This document shows, in pieces, positions 53,070 to 63,523 of a stretch of DNA of 64,000 nucleotides. The translations under genes were made by a program, and so were the position numbers. The notes beneath the pieces were generated by a model. The model was not told the DNA's origin, ran no database searches, and saw only the letters and a program-made list of their open reading frames with translations. Every line of letters begins with the position of its first letter. The first letter of the stretch is position 1. The DNA is from Macrothele yani (lineage: Eukaryota; Arthropoda; Arachnida; Araneae; Macrothelidae): assembly GCA_039090855.1 (NCBI GenBank), contig CM077027.1, positions 102,714,424-102,778,423 of the forward strand. Reading direction: 5' to 3'.

Positions 53070-53756
53070 CATACATATCAGTGCTAGATCTCTCATAAAC
53101 AAAATTACCCTTGTTAAGGCTTTATTACCATTAACTAATTTTCAAACAGATATTTTATGTATTACATAGACTTGGTTTCCTCTGGAAAATTATAGTATTG
53201 ACCTTGCTAATTACAGTACATTTTTCAAAACAGAACAGTATCTAGGGGAGGGGGATTGGCCTTATATGTTAAAACTACTAACCAGATTTATACTATAATT
53301 AAATATTTAAATTTTACTAACCCGAACATTGAAATTTTGACAATTGAAAATATTGTACCATATTAGTCCACTACCATCCTCCACGCTCGAATACAGTGCT
53401 ATTTAATGACAAGATAACAGAAATATTAAGTTATGTGAATTTAACTGAAAAAAAGGGATTCCTGCCGGGAGACTTAAATATAGACATTCACAGGTTTACA
53501 ACTACTTCAAACTGTAAATGCTGCAGGGTCTAATAACGCAATAATGTCCCCAACAAGAGTAACTCCACGGTCGGCAACAGTTATTGACCGATCAATCACA
53601 AATGTCTCAATTGATTCAGTCCTTTCAGGAGTTATTAACTTTGACATTAGTGATCACTTACCAATCTTCATAATTTATGCTCATTCATAGGCAACGACTA
53701 CTTTAACAATAAATAAAACATCACGACTAGTCAACACTAACAACTTAGAAGTAGGA
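53070..53756 (+). pseudogene. LINE endonuclease segment, 5-prime part of a split element
   Basis: Shifting plus-strand frames give ISARSLINKITLVKALLP, FQTDILCIT then TWFPLENYSIDLANYSTFF, and after damage RSATVIDRSITNVSIDSVLS and NFDISDHLPIFIIYAHS. These match the AP-endonuclease of Jockey- or CR1-like LINEs (the ISARS start, the ITETW-like glutamate region and the SDHLPI histidine). The catalytic Glu codon of ITETW is replaced by a TAG. The sequence stops at about 53756, where Helitron-related DNA begins, and the LINE resumes near 61835. It is an old, inactive copy. Confidence 0.7.
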
Positions 53757-54010
53757 CAAACCGCCAACGGTACCCGATAACTCGGGTACAGTTGACAAAT
53801 TTTGAGCGAAGCTATTGCAAAATCTAAGTTCATTAAGGCATTTATTGTAACAAATTCTAAAAAAACGAACGCGTTAAATTTATGACTTCCAGAACAAAAG
53901 TAAGAAACGTTCTAAAAAAGAAACGCCTAAAATTTATCATGAACTACTTTCCTTCACGCCTTCATGTTGGTTGTGATCAGGTTGCATGTAAACAAAGCTG
54001 AAAGACACAC
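53757..54010 (-). repeat. Inverted copy of the 61.0-61.24 kb terminal unit
   Basis: From AGGACAAACCGCCAACGG to about TCGGAAGCAACG, this is the reverse complement of about 61000-61240, at roughly 85-90% identity. Shared motifs include TTATGACTTCCAGAACAAAA and TTATCATGAACTACTTTCCT. Confidence 0.8.
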
Positions 54011-54054
54011 TCAAATCGGAAGCAACGTTGATGAGCGAAGCTCTCTATACGAGA

Positions 54055-54400
54055 CTCGAGACAATTAGTTGTTCGGACATAGGTACGAGATGACACATCC
54101 GATCACTGTGATTTTTTGCATGCGATTGGACATATTCCATGGTCAGGTTTTGACGCCTTCCGATTCCCGAAATTTCGTGTCATTGAGGAATTATCGTCCA
54201 AAAACGTGCTCTTCGGTTTTTTTCAGGGTTTTGAGAAGGGATCGTTTGTTACCTATCACCTCCGAAGATCTTCAGCAGATCGCGGTGATACTTGCCACGG
54301 AGAAAGGGAAGGACATGATGAGTGACATGGGGTTGGTAACATGGTGATTCGTCGTGTCGTATAAAAATAATGACCATTAGAAAACGACTAATTTTAATAA
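54055..54400 (+). repeat. Two modules repeated inverted at 61.44-61.8 kb
   Basis: Module B (54064 GTTGTTCGGACATAGGTACG to about 54203) and module A (about 54222-54400, including GATCGCGGTGATACTTGCCA) both recur on the other strand at 61440-61590 and 61640-61800. The order of A and B differs between the two sites, so one side is rearranged. Confidence 0.75.
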
Positions 54401-54536
54401 AAATTGAAAAACCCCGCTATGTTGCAAGTAACGTCATTGTATTTTTAACTCAAGTGAACTGAACTGTATATGTGAATTCAACTCAAGTAAACTGCATAGC
54501 AGAGAATCAGAAACATCGTAACGGTTTCCCGAATTA

Positions 54537-55944
54537 CACTGCTGGCCACCCAAAATGCAACACCAAGAAGGAAGCATCCGATTAGCCTGAATTTCGCAGC
54601 ATGCGTCGCCCGCGAGAGGACATGCAAATGATTAGCATTGCAGGGCATATGCAAATCATGTGCGCCCGGCACGCCACCGGGAAGCACTATAAGAAGGGTG
54701 CACAGAAGGCTGGGTGTAAGTAGCGGAAGTGTGTTGTGCTGCCGGACCTGTGCGTGGGAAGCTTCCTGATGTCTCGTCGCAGAATACGGCAGTCATTCCA
54801 GCACGTTTCGGTGTTCGACAAAGGACGAATAGTGGCTTATCGCGACAACGGTTTATCGTACCAAAACATCGGCACCCGTGTGGGACGGCATCCAGTCACA
54901 GTGAGGCGAGTATGGATTCGGTGGGTGCAGGAAGGACGGACGGACCGACGTGAGCGATTGCCGCAGCTGCGGCACACCACCGAACGAGAGGACCGGCATG
55001 TTGTGCGGCGGGCATTGACGGCTCGCACCGCCACATCACGAACGTTAGCGCAGGAATTAGGGTGTGTTGCGCAACAACCAGTGTCAGCACGTACCGTTCG
55101 ACGTCGTCTGCAGGAGCGGGGACTTGTCGCACGGCGCCCATTGCTCCGATTACCATTGACGTTACACCACCGGCGAGTGCGGCGGCAGTGGGCCGTTGAA
55201 CGCCGCACCTGGACTACGGAATGGCACGACATTGTCTTCTCCGACGAATCCCGCTTCTGCCTGCAGCACCACGATGGTCGGATCCGCGTGTGACGGCACC
55301 ACGGCGAGAGACTGTATGACGCCTGCATTATGCATCGCCATACCCATCCGTCACCTGGCGTTATGGTTTGGAGCGCAATTGGATATGACACCCGCGCCCC
55401 TTTGGTACGCACCGCCGGTACACTCAACAGTCATCGCTACATCTCCGACGTTTTGGAGTCTGTAGTCCTCCCTTACCTGCAGGACCTACCAGCGTCCACG
55501 TTTGAACAGGACAATGCGCGCCCGCACGTGGCACGCATCGTGCAACCATTCTTCACGGCCCATCAGGTGTCTCTGCTGCCGTGGCCCGCCTGTTCTCCGA
55601 TATGTCGCCCATCGAACACGTCTGGTCGCTGATCGGCAACCGAGTAGCCCGGCAAGCACCACCCACGGCTACGCCTGAGGAACTGTGGCAACGTGTGGAA
55701 GCAGCATGGACCGACATACCCCAAGCCCACATCCAAAGCCTCTTTCGTTCGATGCCGCAGCGTGTAGCGGCCGTTATTGCCAGCCATGGGGGCCACACGA
55801 ACTATTGATATCTGCGTGTTCTGCAAGTCGCAGGGGCCTGTAAGCTTAATCGTTTCATCTTTGTATCTATTGTAATGTGTCCAGTAAATCTGGCTTTGCT
55901 ACCTCGTGTCCTTCTTGGTGTTGCATTTTGGGTGGCCAGCAGTG
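54537..55944 (+). mobile_element. Tc1-like element inside the Helitron-related block
   Basis: CACTGCTGGCCACCCAAAAT (54537, after TA) is matched by ATTTTGGGTGGCCAGCAGTG ending 55944 before TA. The repeats continue inward for at least 40 bp. Confidence 0.93.
54769..55808 (+). pseudogene. Tc1-family transposase, one stop and one frameshift
   Basis: MSRRRIRQSFQHVSVFDKGR starts at 54769. The HTH part is open through LQERGLVARRPLLRLPLT, and VFSDESRFCLQHHDGRIRV carries the first Asp. A TGA at 55291-55293 replaces a conserved Trp, and the same frame resumes with SPGVMVWSAIGYD and FEQDNARPHVARIV (second Asp). A one-base deletion near 55600 shifts the frame just before DMSPIEHVW (Glu). The C-terminus to ASHGGHTNY at 55808 is open. 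The repaired spacing would be 34. It is GC-richer than its neighbours and one of the least damaged copies. Confidence 0.9.
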
Positions 55945-55980
55945 TATGTAGTGTTTTGGTTCTGTTTGGATTGTGTGTGG

Positions 55981-56355
55981 CGAGCAATATGGAGTCAATA
56001 ACGTCATTTGTCGGTTCGTTGAGTCTTGATCATTACATTTGTTTACATTCGATAGTCGCAATTTTTCACGACGCAATATTGCTCAAGTTTTTTAGTTCTT
56101 TTGCCGTCAATTTGAAATTATTTTGGTTCAAACTGATAAAAAAGGAAACCGAGCACATTGTGGACACAAGAAAAAACGTTAGAATTGGCACTGTTAAGTT
56201 TTTTTTTCTTTTTGTTTTGCCTTTGTTTGTTTTTTCTAACTGTAACTGCTGAAGTCACGATCGAGGTGGGCAATATGGCGTCAATGACGTCATTTGTCTG
56301 TTCGTTGAGTCTTCATCATTACATTTGTTTACATTCGATAGTCGCCTTTAAAATC
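55981..56355 (+). repeat. Direct repeat of about 85 bp upstream of the Helitron ORF
   Basis: Blocks at about 55983-56067 and 56269-56353 share CGTCATTTGTC, GTTCGTTGAGTCTT, and CATTACATTTGTTTACATTC then GATAGTCGC. The second copy contains ATGACGTCAT, a CRE-like palindrome, about 30 bases from the nearest repeat end and just upstream of the ORF at 56387. Confidence 0.8.
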
Positions 56356-56386
56356 TCATTGTTTTTTTCTTCTTTGATCATCATAA

Positions 56387-57374
56387 ATGACACGTCGAGC
56401 TCTTGGATCAAATTTAAGTCGACGAACTGTTCGTACGAGACGTATGCAAGAGACTCGACACAACGATAATTCTACAGTTGCTACAACAGTTCCAACAGGG
56501 ATAGCGGCTGAACAAGTGGAAAGTGTCGCTGATGTTCATTATTTTCAATCACCTACTCGGCCTAATCTTGGCCGACAAAGTAGAGAGGCTGCTCGCAAGG
56601 CACTGACACGTATTCAGCAACCTCAATGTGTTCGTACGCGGCAACGTTTAGAAACTGATAAAGATTTTGCTGACGAATTTGTTAATGTTTTAGATAGAAA
56701 TAATTTTCTTGAATGCGCATCGTCTCATGGCTTATACCTCACAGACGCTCTTCAAAATAACAAATGCCAAAAATGCCATAATTACCCTACAAAATATGCA
56801 CGTGAAAACGATATGATGCCGGCTGAAGTTCCTCCTGATCTTTGTGCACTCACTGTGTTAGAAGAAATGCTAATCGCACGCGTTCAGCCTGTTCTAAAAG
56901 TATACCAATTGCGTGCCTGTGGTTCAAACGGCCAATATCGGTATCGAGGCAACGTAGTTAACATAGAACAAAATGTTCAGCACATAGCTGATTCTCTCCC
57001 GCGAATTCCGTCAAATATCAGTGTTGTACTTGTGCGTAAGCAAGGGGCTCAGGGTTACAAGAATTTCCGGGTACGTCGTCAAAAAATACTAAAATCTTTA
57101 TAGTGACTTCGGCAACAAAATTAATTTTTACCGTGATGTACGCATTGACAATGATGCGCTCCAGTCATTGCCTGAGGACGGAGACATTTCTGAATCGCTG
57201 TATCATGTTCACAGTAGCGGATTCGTTAACGAAGAGTTTGACTGTGTAACTGAAACGCTTTTACCTTTGCATGAGCGCCAACGACAGGAACAAATTGCTC
57301 GCAACATTGTTAGTTGGCCAACATCAAGCAACACCCCAGACACCCCAGTCAGTGAATTTACGTTTCATGGATAA
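56387..57374 (+). pseudogene. Helitron N-terminal region (DUF6570-like)
   Basis: The open frame 56387-57103 starts MTRRALGSNLSRRTVRTRRM. A basic leader is followed by FVNVLDRNNFLECASSHGLY, a Cys pair in NKCQKCHNYP, PPDLCALTVLEEMLIARVQP, and GSNGQYRYRGNVVNIEQNVQ to VVLVRKQGAQGYKNFRVRR. From memory this is the DUF6570-type block found upstream of Rep in many arthropod Helitrons. A frameshift near 57100 leads to DFGNKINFYRDVRI and LPEDGDISESLYHVHSSGFV, ending in a stop at 57374 right before the SINE. Inactive as it stands. Confidence 0.75.
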
Positions 57375-57389
57375 ATTCCGATGGGCTTC

Positions 57390-57624
57390 TATTTTTTTTT
57401 TTTTTTTTTTTTTGATTGGAGGTTTAACGACCACCGTGAGCAACTCAATGGGCTATAAGCAGTCGCCCGTCCCTAATTTAGGGTCACTGGTTCCAGAGAA
57501 GGGAGAGAGCCAGTGCTGTAAGACAAACACAGCATCCATGCCTGACCGGGATTCGAACCCGGACCCCTTACGGACGAATGATCAGAGGCCAGCGCCTTAG
57601 ACCACTGCGCCACCGAGGTGGCGC
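57390..57624 (-). mobile_element. tRNA-derived SINE, copy 9
   Basis: Minus-strand copy with a T run of about 22 at 57391, the B-box complement GGGATTCGAACCC, and the head complement GCGCCACCGAGGTGGCGC. The 12-bp target duplication CCGATGGGCTTC (57378-57389 and 57625-57636) lies inside Helitron coding sequence. Confidence 0.95.
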
Positions 57625-57627
57625 CCG

Positions 57628-58800
57628 ATGGGCTTCCCACACCTGCTTCCTGACGGCAAACCTGATCGCATCGATAGAACTCGAGCACCAGAAAGCACGC
57701 CAACATTTCGACAGTGGGCTGATTATTTAATGCGTTACCGAGACCAGCGATTTGCTCAAGTTACTAGATTCAGATATCTTATTCTTAACACAATTCAACG
57801 CCATGAAGCGACTCAACAAGGATCTATTCTTGCGAAAAAAAAAATGATTTCAGCGGAACTGTAGAGGAGCTCAGAAATGAAGTTCTTAGTAATCCCAGAT
57901 TAATAAAAAGCCTTTTGTTCTGGGGCTCTAAAATACGTGGATCCAATCCGCATTGGTACCAACGACAACAGGAACTTAAAGCAATATTTAATCAACTTGG
58001 TGTTCCTACGCTCTTTATAACTCTTAGCGCGGCAGGCCTCCATTGGAAATGTTTACAACGCCGTTTCCAGATATCTGCTCAAGATATTGCGAACATGTCT
58101 GAATCGCAACGAAGTAATGTAATGCAAAAATATCCCACTCTAAATCCAATGGTTGCAGATGATTATTTTAGTTTTCGAGTTAAATCTTTTATGGAGATTA
58201 TGAAAAAGAAGTTCAAAGTTACAGACTTTTGGTACCGATTTGAATACCAACATAGAGGAAGTCCTCATGTTCACGGAGTATTCTGGATTGAAGGCGCGCC
58301 GGACGTCCGTAATTTTGATAACTATACAACAATTGAAATAGACACTGCGAAACAATTCTTCGAGATTTATGTCAGCAGTTAATCCAGTTGTTAACGCGCA
58401 GCCTGCTGTAGTGTACCCATGTCGGCTAAACGCAAGTGAAATAGATTTAGGCAACGCAGTGCAAATTTCTGAGATTCTAAATAGAGTTCAACGCCATACA
58501 AACTGCCCATCAAAATACTGCGAAAGAGGCCCACGAAAAGAGTGCCGATTTGGGTTTCCTAAACCACTGCAGGAACAGTCTACACTTTGTAAAAACAATG
58601 GAGGTCAATTGACCGTCACGCAATGATCCAGTACTGAATAACTACAACCCGTTTATTACTCGAATTTGGCGAGCAAACACCGATTGCCAAGTCATCACTT
58701 CAGAAATCGCCATTCTGAAGTACAATGCAAAATATGCCTCGAAAGCTGAACCTATTTCAGACGACCTAAGGAATGTCTTCTAAGATATACTTTCCACAGC
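57628..58800 (+). pseudogene. Helitron Rep (HUH nuclease) domain, broken
   Basis: MGFPHLLPDGKPDRIDRTRA opens 57628, and RQWADYLMRYRDQRFAQVTR leads to a frame break near 57860. The 57915-58382 frame holds GVPTLFITLSAAGLHWKCL and the metal-binding HUH motif YQHRGSPHVHGVFWIEG. The next frame has VQRHTNCPSKYCERGPRKEC and GFPKPL. After another shift, ITSEIAILKYNAKYASK (about 58690-58740) supplies the two tyrosines expected of Helitron Rep. This protein nicks and joins single strands in rolling-circle transposition. At least three frameshifts make it inactive, though the key residues remain. Confidence 0.85.
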
Positions 58801-58825
58801 TGAAAATGATTCTCTAGGTGCTAAA

Positions 58826-60921
58826 GTGTTCACAAAGTTGCTCATGAAAATAGTTGGCCAACGAAACATATCAGTCTGCAAGGTAACTCATCTTCTGCGA
58901 AGTGATGCCTTATTTCATTGTTCTCGACAATTCATACCGCTTTACATAACACTTGAAGATTATGTGCGTATAACTCAAAGCAGCTTGAGTGACGAATACG
59001 TTCATAAAACCATCATAGACGAATACAAGAGCCGTAGTGAACATTTAGAGAACCTTACGTTGCACGAGTACGGCAGGCAATATACCATAAGTGGACACTT
59101 GAGTAAGAACAGAAAGCAGCGTATTGTTCAACTTGTACCTGAGGTTGAATTCGGAAGAAGCGACATTGCTGATGAATTTTTTTGCAAACAGCGGCTAATG
59201 CTGTTCACTTTTTTGGCGGGATGAAGCGACGCTAAAAACGCATTCCACATGGAAACTCTCCTACGATCAAATGCGTTTGAATATGTGGGAATTACCCGAA
59301 GATCCAGAGGTTGAGGACGACACATTTCTAATTCCACAAGAAGAACGAGAGCGCACCGATTGGCAAGCAGTATCGGAATGTCACCCAGTTAATTTACCTT
59401 TTGACGTAGAGCTCGGCATCAGAGACTTTGATCTCAGCCATGACTGGTACGGTACCATCAAAAAATACCCAAACATCATTGAAAATCTCAAGTTTATTCA
59501 AGAATCTAAAGACAATTACGAGAGTTCAAACCCAGCAATTCCCAGCCTTTTAAGTTTGAATGCTGATCAGCAAAGAGTATTAAGTCACCCAAACAGTCAA
59601 CTCAGCGATGATCGTATTTCAAGGCTTTCTGTTGTTATGGGATCAGCTGGAAATGGAAAATCTTGCGTCATAAGAGAAATTGTACGACTAATGCACAACC
59701 GATATGGCACTAAGAGTATCATGCTACTAGCACCAACTGGAGTCGCAGCGAATAACATTGGTGGTCAAACTAGTCATTCGGCACTCAGAATTAAAGCAAA
59801 GGGCGTGCAATCGGAACTAAGCGGAGAAACGGAACGTAATTTACAGGAAGAGATGACTGAGATCAAAGTAATTGTAACAGACGAATTCAATATGATGGGC
59901 CAGAAAATGTTAGGCAACATTGATTACCGTCTTCGGCAAGCAAACCCTGTTAATCAAGACAAAATTCTTGGTGGATACATTGTGTATTTGTTTGGTGACT
60001 TACATCAGTTACCTCCTGTCCACGATGTTATTTTGTATGATACGCCAAAAAGCGACTTTTGTCAACGTGGGTGATAGCGTACAAACAATTCGACGTTATT
60101 TTTGAATTAAAGCAAGTCATGAGACAAAGTGGCGAGGATCAAATACCTTTCAAACAAACACTTCAACTCATAGCTAAGGGTTCCATAACCACTGCAGATT
60201 ACGATTTACTTCGTAGTCGTTTCACCACATAGAATATCCATATTAGGTTGCTGTTTGAAGAAGCTATTCATCTTATGGCAAAAAAAAAGTGCAATTGAAG
60301 TACACAATGAAAATAGACTTCGCAATATTAATAGTCCTGTTATTCGACTTAGTGCTGTTAACAATAACCGTACAGCTATTTCCTCTAAAGCTGACGAAGC
60401 AAACGGTCTACAGCAAAAACTGTACCTGGCTCCTGGATGTAAAGTTATTCTACGTCAAAATCTCTAGATTGCTTAAAGACTGTGCGGTGGGTCGATTGGT
60501 ATAGTTCGTGATCATCTTGATCACCTAGCTGACTGTGCATTGGTACATTTTCCGGGTTACACAGGTCCGACATTGTACGATGATAGATTGGTGCCTATTA
60601 CTCCCTACAAAATAAGTTTCAAAAAGTCAAATGTTACATGTGAGCGAACACAGTTCCCACTGCAAGTTGCATACGGTATCAGCATCCACCGATCTCAAGG
60701 TATTACAGTGGACCAGGCAGTAGTTGATCTTGGTGAAAATGAATTCGCTGTCGGCTTGACATATGTTGTGTTGTCGAGAGTAAAAAAAAACTAGATGGCT
60801 TTTTACTTGAACCGTTTCACGAAAGTCGGCGTATCAACATTAATTTTAAAAAATCGTTTGAATTGAAAAACGAAGAAATGGAAAGACTCCGTTTGTTAGC
60901 TCAAAACTTGCTTGATCTATA
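58826..60921 (+). pseudogene. Helitron PIF1-type helicase domain, broken
   Basis: 58826-59224 carries FTKLLMKIVGQRNISVCKVT and LEDYVRITQSSLSDEYVHKT. 59271-60074 is open: Walker A VVMGSAGNGKSCVIREIV, LAPTGVAANNIGGQTSHSAL, Walker B VIVTDEFNMMG and LFGDLHQLPPV. Frameshifts follow at about 60070, 60235 and 60468. Later pieces are LKQVMRQSGEDQIPF, YLAPGCKVILRQNL and VAYGISIHRSQGITVDQAVV with VLSRVKK. The end, LDGFLLEPFHESRRIN to RLLAQNLLDL, stops at 60921. The helicase would unwind DNA for the Rep domain in the same protein. Motifs are well kept but frames are broken. Confidence 0.85.
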
Positions 60922-61437
60922 ATAATAAAAGGAGGCTTGTGTCTGTGTGTCTGTCTTTCGCGTTACAAAATGAAAAACGTTCCCGATCTGAGTGTGTCAT
61001 TCCGCTTTGTTTACATTCAACCTGATCACAACCGACGTGAAGTCGTGAAGGAAAGTAGTTCATGATAAATTTTCGGCATTTCTTTTTTAGAATGTTTCGT
61101 ACTTTTGTTCTGGAAGTCATAAATTTTACGTTTTCGTTTTTTAGAATTTGTTATAATAGACGCCTTAATGAGCTTACATTTTGTAATAGCTTCGCTCAAA
61201 ATTTGCTAACTGTACCGAGTTATCGGTTACTGTTGGCGTCTTGTCCTAGTTTATTTTGTGTCGCGAAAGACAGGCACACACAAACACATACACAAAATTC
61301 CCTTTATTATTATAGATTAAGCAAATGTTGAGCTAACAGGTGGAGTCTTTCCAATTCATTTTTCAATTCAAACGATTTTTTTTTAATTAATATTAGTGAG
61401 CCGACTTTTGTGAAACGGTTCAAGTAAAAAGCCATCT
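60794..61437. repeat. Tail-to-tail palindrome at the Helitron 3-prime end
   Basis: 60794-60962 (from GATGGCTTTTTACTTGAACC through the helicase end to GTCTTTCGCG) is repeated inverted at about 61262-61437 (ending GGTTCAAGTAAAAAGCCATC). So the last helicase codons occur on both strands, facing each other around a 300-bp centre. That centre is the part also found inverted at 53757-54010. Confidence 0.85.
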
Positions 61438-61830
61438 TGTTTTAATTGAAATTCCTCAATGACACGGAATTTCGGGAATCGGAAGGAGTCAAAACCTGGC
61501 CATGGACGATGTCCAACCGCATGCCAAAAATCACGGTGATCGATAGTGTCATGTCGTAGCTATGTCCGAACAACTAATTTTCCCGATTCTCGTGTAGAGA
61601 GAGTTTTTGTTTTCAATTATTATTAAAATTGGTCAGTTTTTTAATGGTCATTATTTTTATACGATACGACCAACCACCATGATACCAATCCCATGTCACT
61701 CACCATGTCCTTCCCTTTCTCCGTGGCAGGTGTCACCGCGATCGGCTGAAGATCTTTGGAGGAGATAGGTAACAAACGACCCCTACTCAAAACGCAGAAA
61801 ACCCCTAAAAATGCAAGTTTTTAGACTCTT
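61438..61830 (-). repeat. Inverted copy of modules A and B
   Basis: Reverse-complement match to 54055-54400 in permuted order: B at about 61440-61590 (CATGGACGATGTCCAACCGC) and A at about 61640-61800 (ACCATGTCCTTCCCTTTCTC). No ORF. The LINE resumes after about 61835. Confidence 0.75.
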
Positions 61831-61834
61831 AAAG

Positions 61835-62301
61835 AAATTATGTAATCAATCTTTCCCGATTGTTAAAAAAAAGATGAACGAAAACCATGGTCAACAAGAC
61901 ACTGTTTAAATCGAATTAACATAAAAAAATAAACTATTCACAATTTTTTTAAAAAGTAAACTACAAACATATTAACAAATATTTAAAACATTTGGAAGCA
62001 AATTAAATTCTGATATAAGGAAAATCAAGAGGGACTACTATCTAAATATCTTTTCCCAAGATAATACTAAACTTACATGGAAGCACTTAAATTCATTATT
62101 GGGTCGAGCTAACATTCCTATAACACCAAATTACCTAATTAACACAATCCATAAAATTACTGATAAACGTGACGTAGTAAATGAACTAAATAATCATTTT
62201 GTTACTGCACAGCAGAAAATTGGACAACTCACACGATCAAGTGCTTCTCATTCACATAGTCTGTAAACTTCATATAGACCTAATACAGTGCCATATATAT
62301 A
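61835..62301 (+). pseudogene. LINE linker segment between endonuclease and reverse transcriptase
   Basis: One frame gives FLKSKLQTY, then FKTFGSKLNSDIRKIKRDYY, SQDNTKLTWKHLNSLLGRAN and VVNELNNHFVTAQQKIGQLT. It resembles the region between endonuclease and reverse transcriptase in Jockey/CR1-like LINEs. It is the continuation of 53070-53756 after the Helitron block, and is in turn cut by the Tc1 at 62302. Confidence 0.65.
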
Positions 62302-63523
62302 CACTATCTACCAACAAGTAATTGGACACCCCTGTAATCGACGATATCTACGGTCCTGGTACACGTCACGGCCGCCGCCGTTAAATATCGTGTGGGAAAC
62401 AACAACGCAACCAGTCGCATGCAAGATGCCACGCAGTTCGGAGCTCTCTGATTTCGAGAAAGGTGTAATCGTCGGGTATCACAGAAATGGCCGATCCATA
62501 CGTGACATATCCAGCGAGTTGAAGTACCCAAAATCGACAGTGGCCTACGTGATTGGCAAGTGGAAGATGAAAGGTGACTGTCGAAATGTGCCCCGACCCA
62601 GCAGACCCACAAAACTGTGAGTTAGAGACCGACGGGTGCTGGCAAGATAAACTCGGAAGAACCGCACCAAATCGATGGGCCACGTCCGCGAGGAGTTTCA
62701 ACAGGCATCCGGGAGTGTTCTTTCGATGAATACCATCCGTAAGGAAGCCCATCTGCTCGGTTATCATGGACGTGCTGCCGCCCACAAGCCTTTGATCACC
62801 AAGTCCAATAGCGCTGCTCGGCTAACGTATTGCAAAGAACGTCGACAGTAGACCGTTGAACAGTGGAAACAGGTTCTCTGGAGCAACGAATCAAAGTTTA
62901 CCCTCTACCGTTCGGATGGCAGGTCTGGGTTTGGCGTCTGCCTGGAGAACGCCTCCTGCCGGTATGTATTGTGCCAACTGTGAAGTTCGGCGGCGGTGGA
63001 ATTATGCTATGGGGGTGTTTCTTCTGGTATGGCACGGGACCCTTGGTCGCAATTCCAGGTAGACTCAACGCCGAAACCTACTGCACCATTTTGGATGATG
63101 ATGCGTTTCCTACGTTGTGGCAGTTTTACGGGGTGGACCCATGTTACTTTCAGGATGACAATGTCGCCTGTCATGTTGCGAGGTCCACCATACGCAGCTT
63201 GGTACGGTGACAATGGGGTTAATCGAACGGACTGGCCTGCCCAGATCCCGGTCCTTAACCCTATCGAGCACCTCTGGGACGAGTTGGAGCGTCGACTTAA
63301 GGGGTGCCCCCACCGTCTGAAATCGGTGAAGCAACTGACCTGTCTTCTCCAAGCCGAGTGGAAGAAAATACCGCTTGCCGTCGTACAACACCTGGTTGAG
63401 AGTATGCCCCGGAGGGTCGCAGCTGTAATCGTCGCTCGTGGAGGCTCCACCAACTATTGAAGGTGAATAAACTTAGTTTTCCTTTGCTATCACAGGTGTC
63501 CAATTACTTGTTGGTAGATAGTG
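62302..63523 (+). mobile_element. Tc1-like element inserted in the LINE
   Basis: CACTATCTACCAACAAGTAA (62302, after TA) is matched by TTACTTGTTGGTAGATAGTG ending 63523 before TA. Length 1,222 bp. Confidence 0.94.
62426..63460 (+). pseudogene. Tc1-family transposase, broken
   Basis: MPRSSELSDFEKGVIVGYHR starts at 62426, and the HTH runs to CRNVPRPSRPTKL, where a TGA follows. Further stops precede GYHGRAAAHKPLI. The first catalytic position is Asn ([11 protein letters not shown]). A frameshift leads to [34 protein letters not shown] and [12 protein letters not shown] (second Asp). Another shift precedes PVLNPIEHLWDELERRL (Glu). The C-terminus ends VARGGSTNY at 63460. The stops, shifts and the D-to-N change make it inactive. 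It is related to the MSRR family (8.4 and 34.3 kb) but distinct. Confidence 0.87.

Larger units (their letters stand above)
55947..61318 (+). mobile_element. Helitron, autonomous type but degenerate
   Basis: The plus-strand coding remnants are in the expected order: a DUF6570-like N-terminal region, a Helitron Rep (HUH) domain, then a PIF1-type helicase. A 400-bp terminal unit (60917-61318) follows the helicase, with ends TATAATAATAAAAGG and CCCTTTATTATTATA. A SINE interrupts it at 57390. The left boundary is not defined by sequence. Confidence 0.75.

Noticed and set aside
54837..55427. 196-codon minus-strand ORF rich in Arg and Cys
   Set aside because: It is a shadow of the GC-rich Tc1 transposase on the plus strand.
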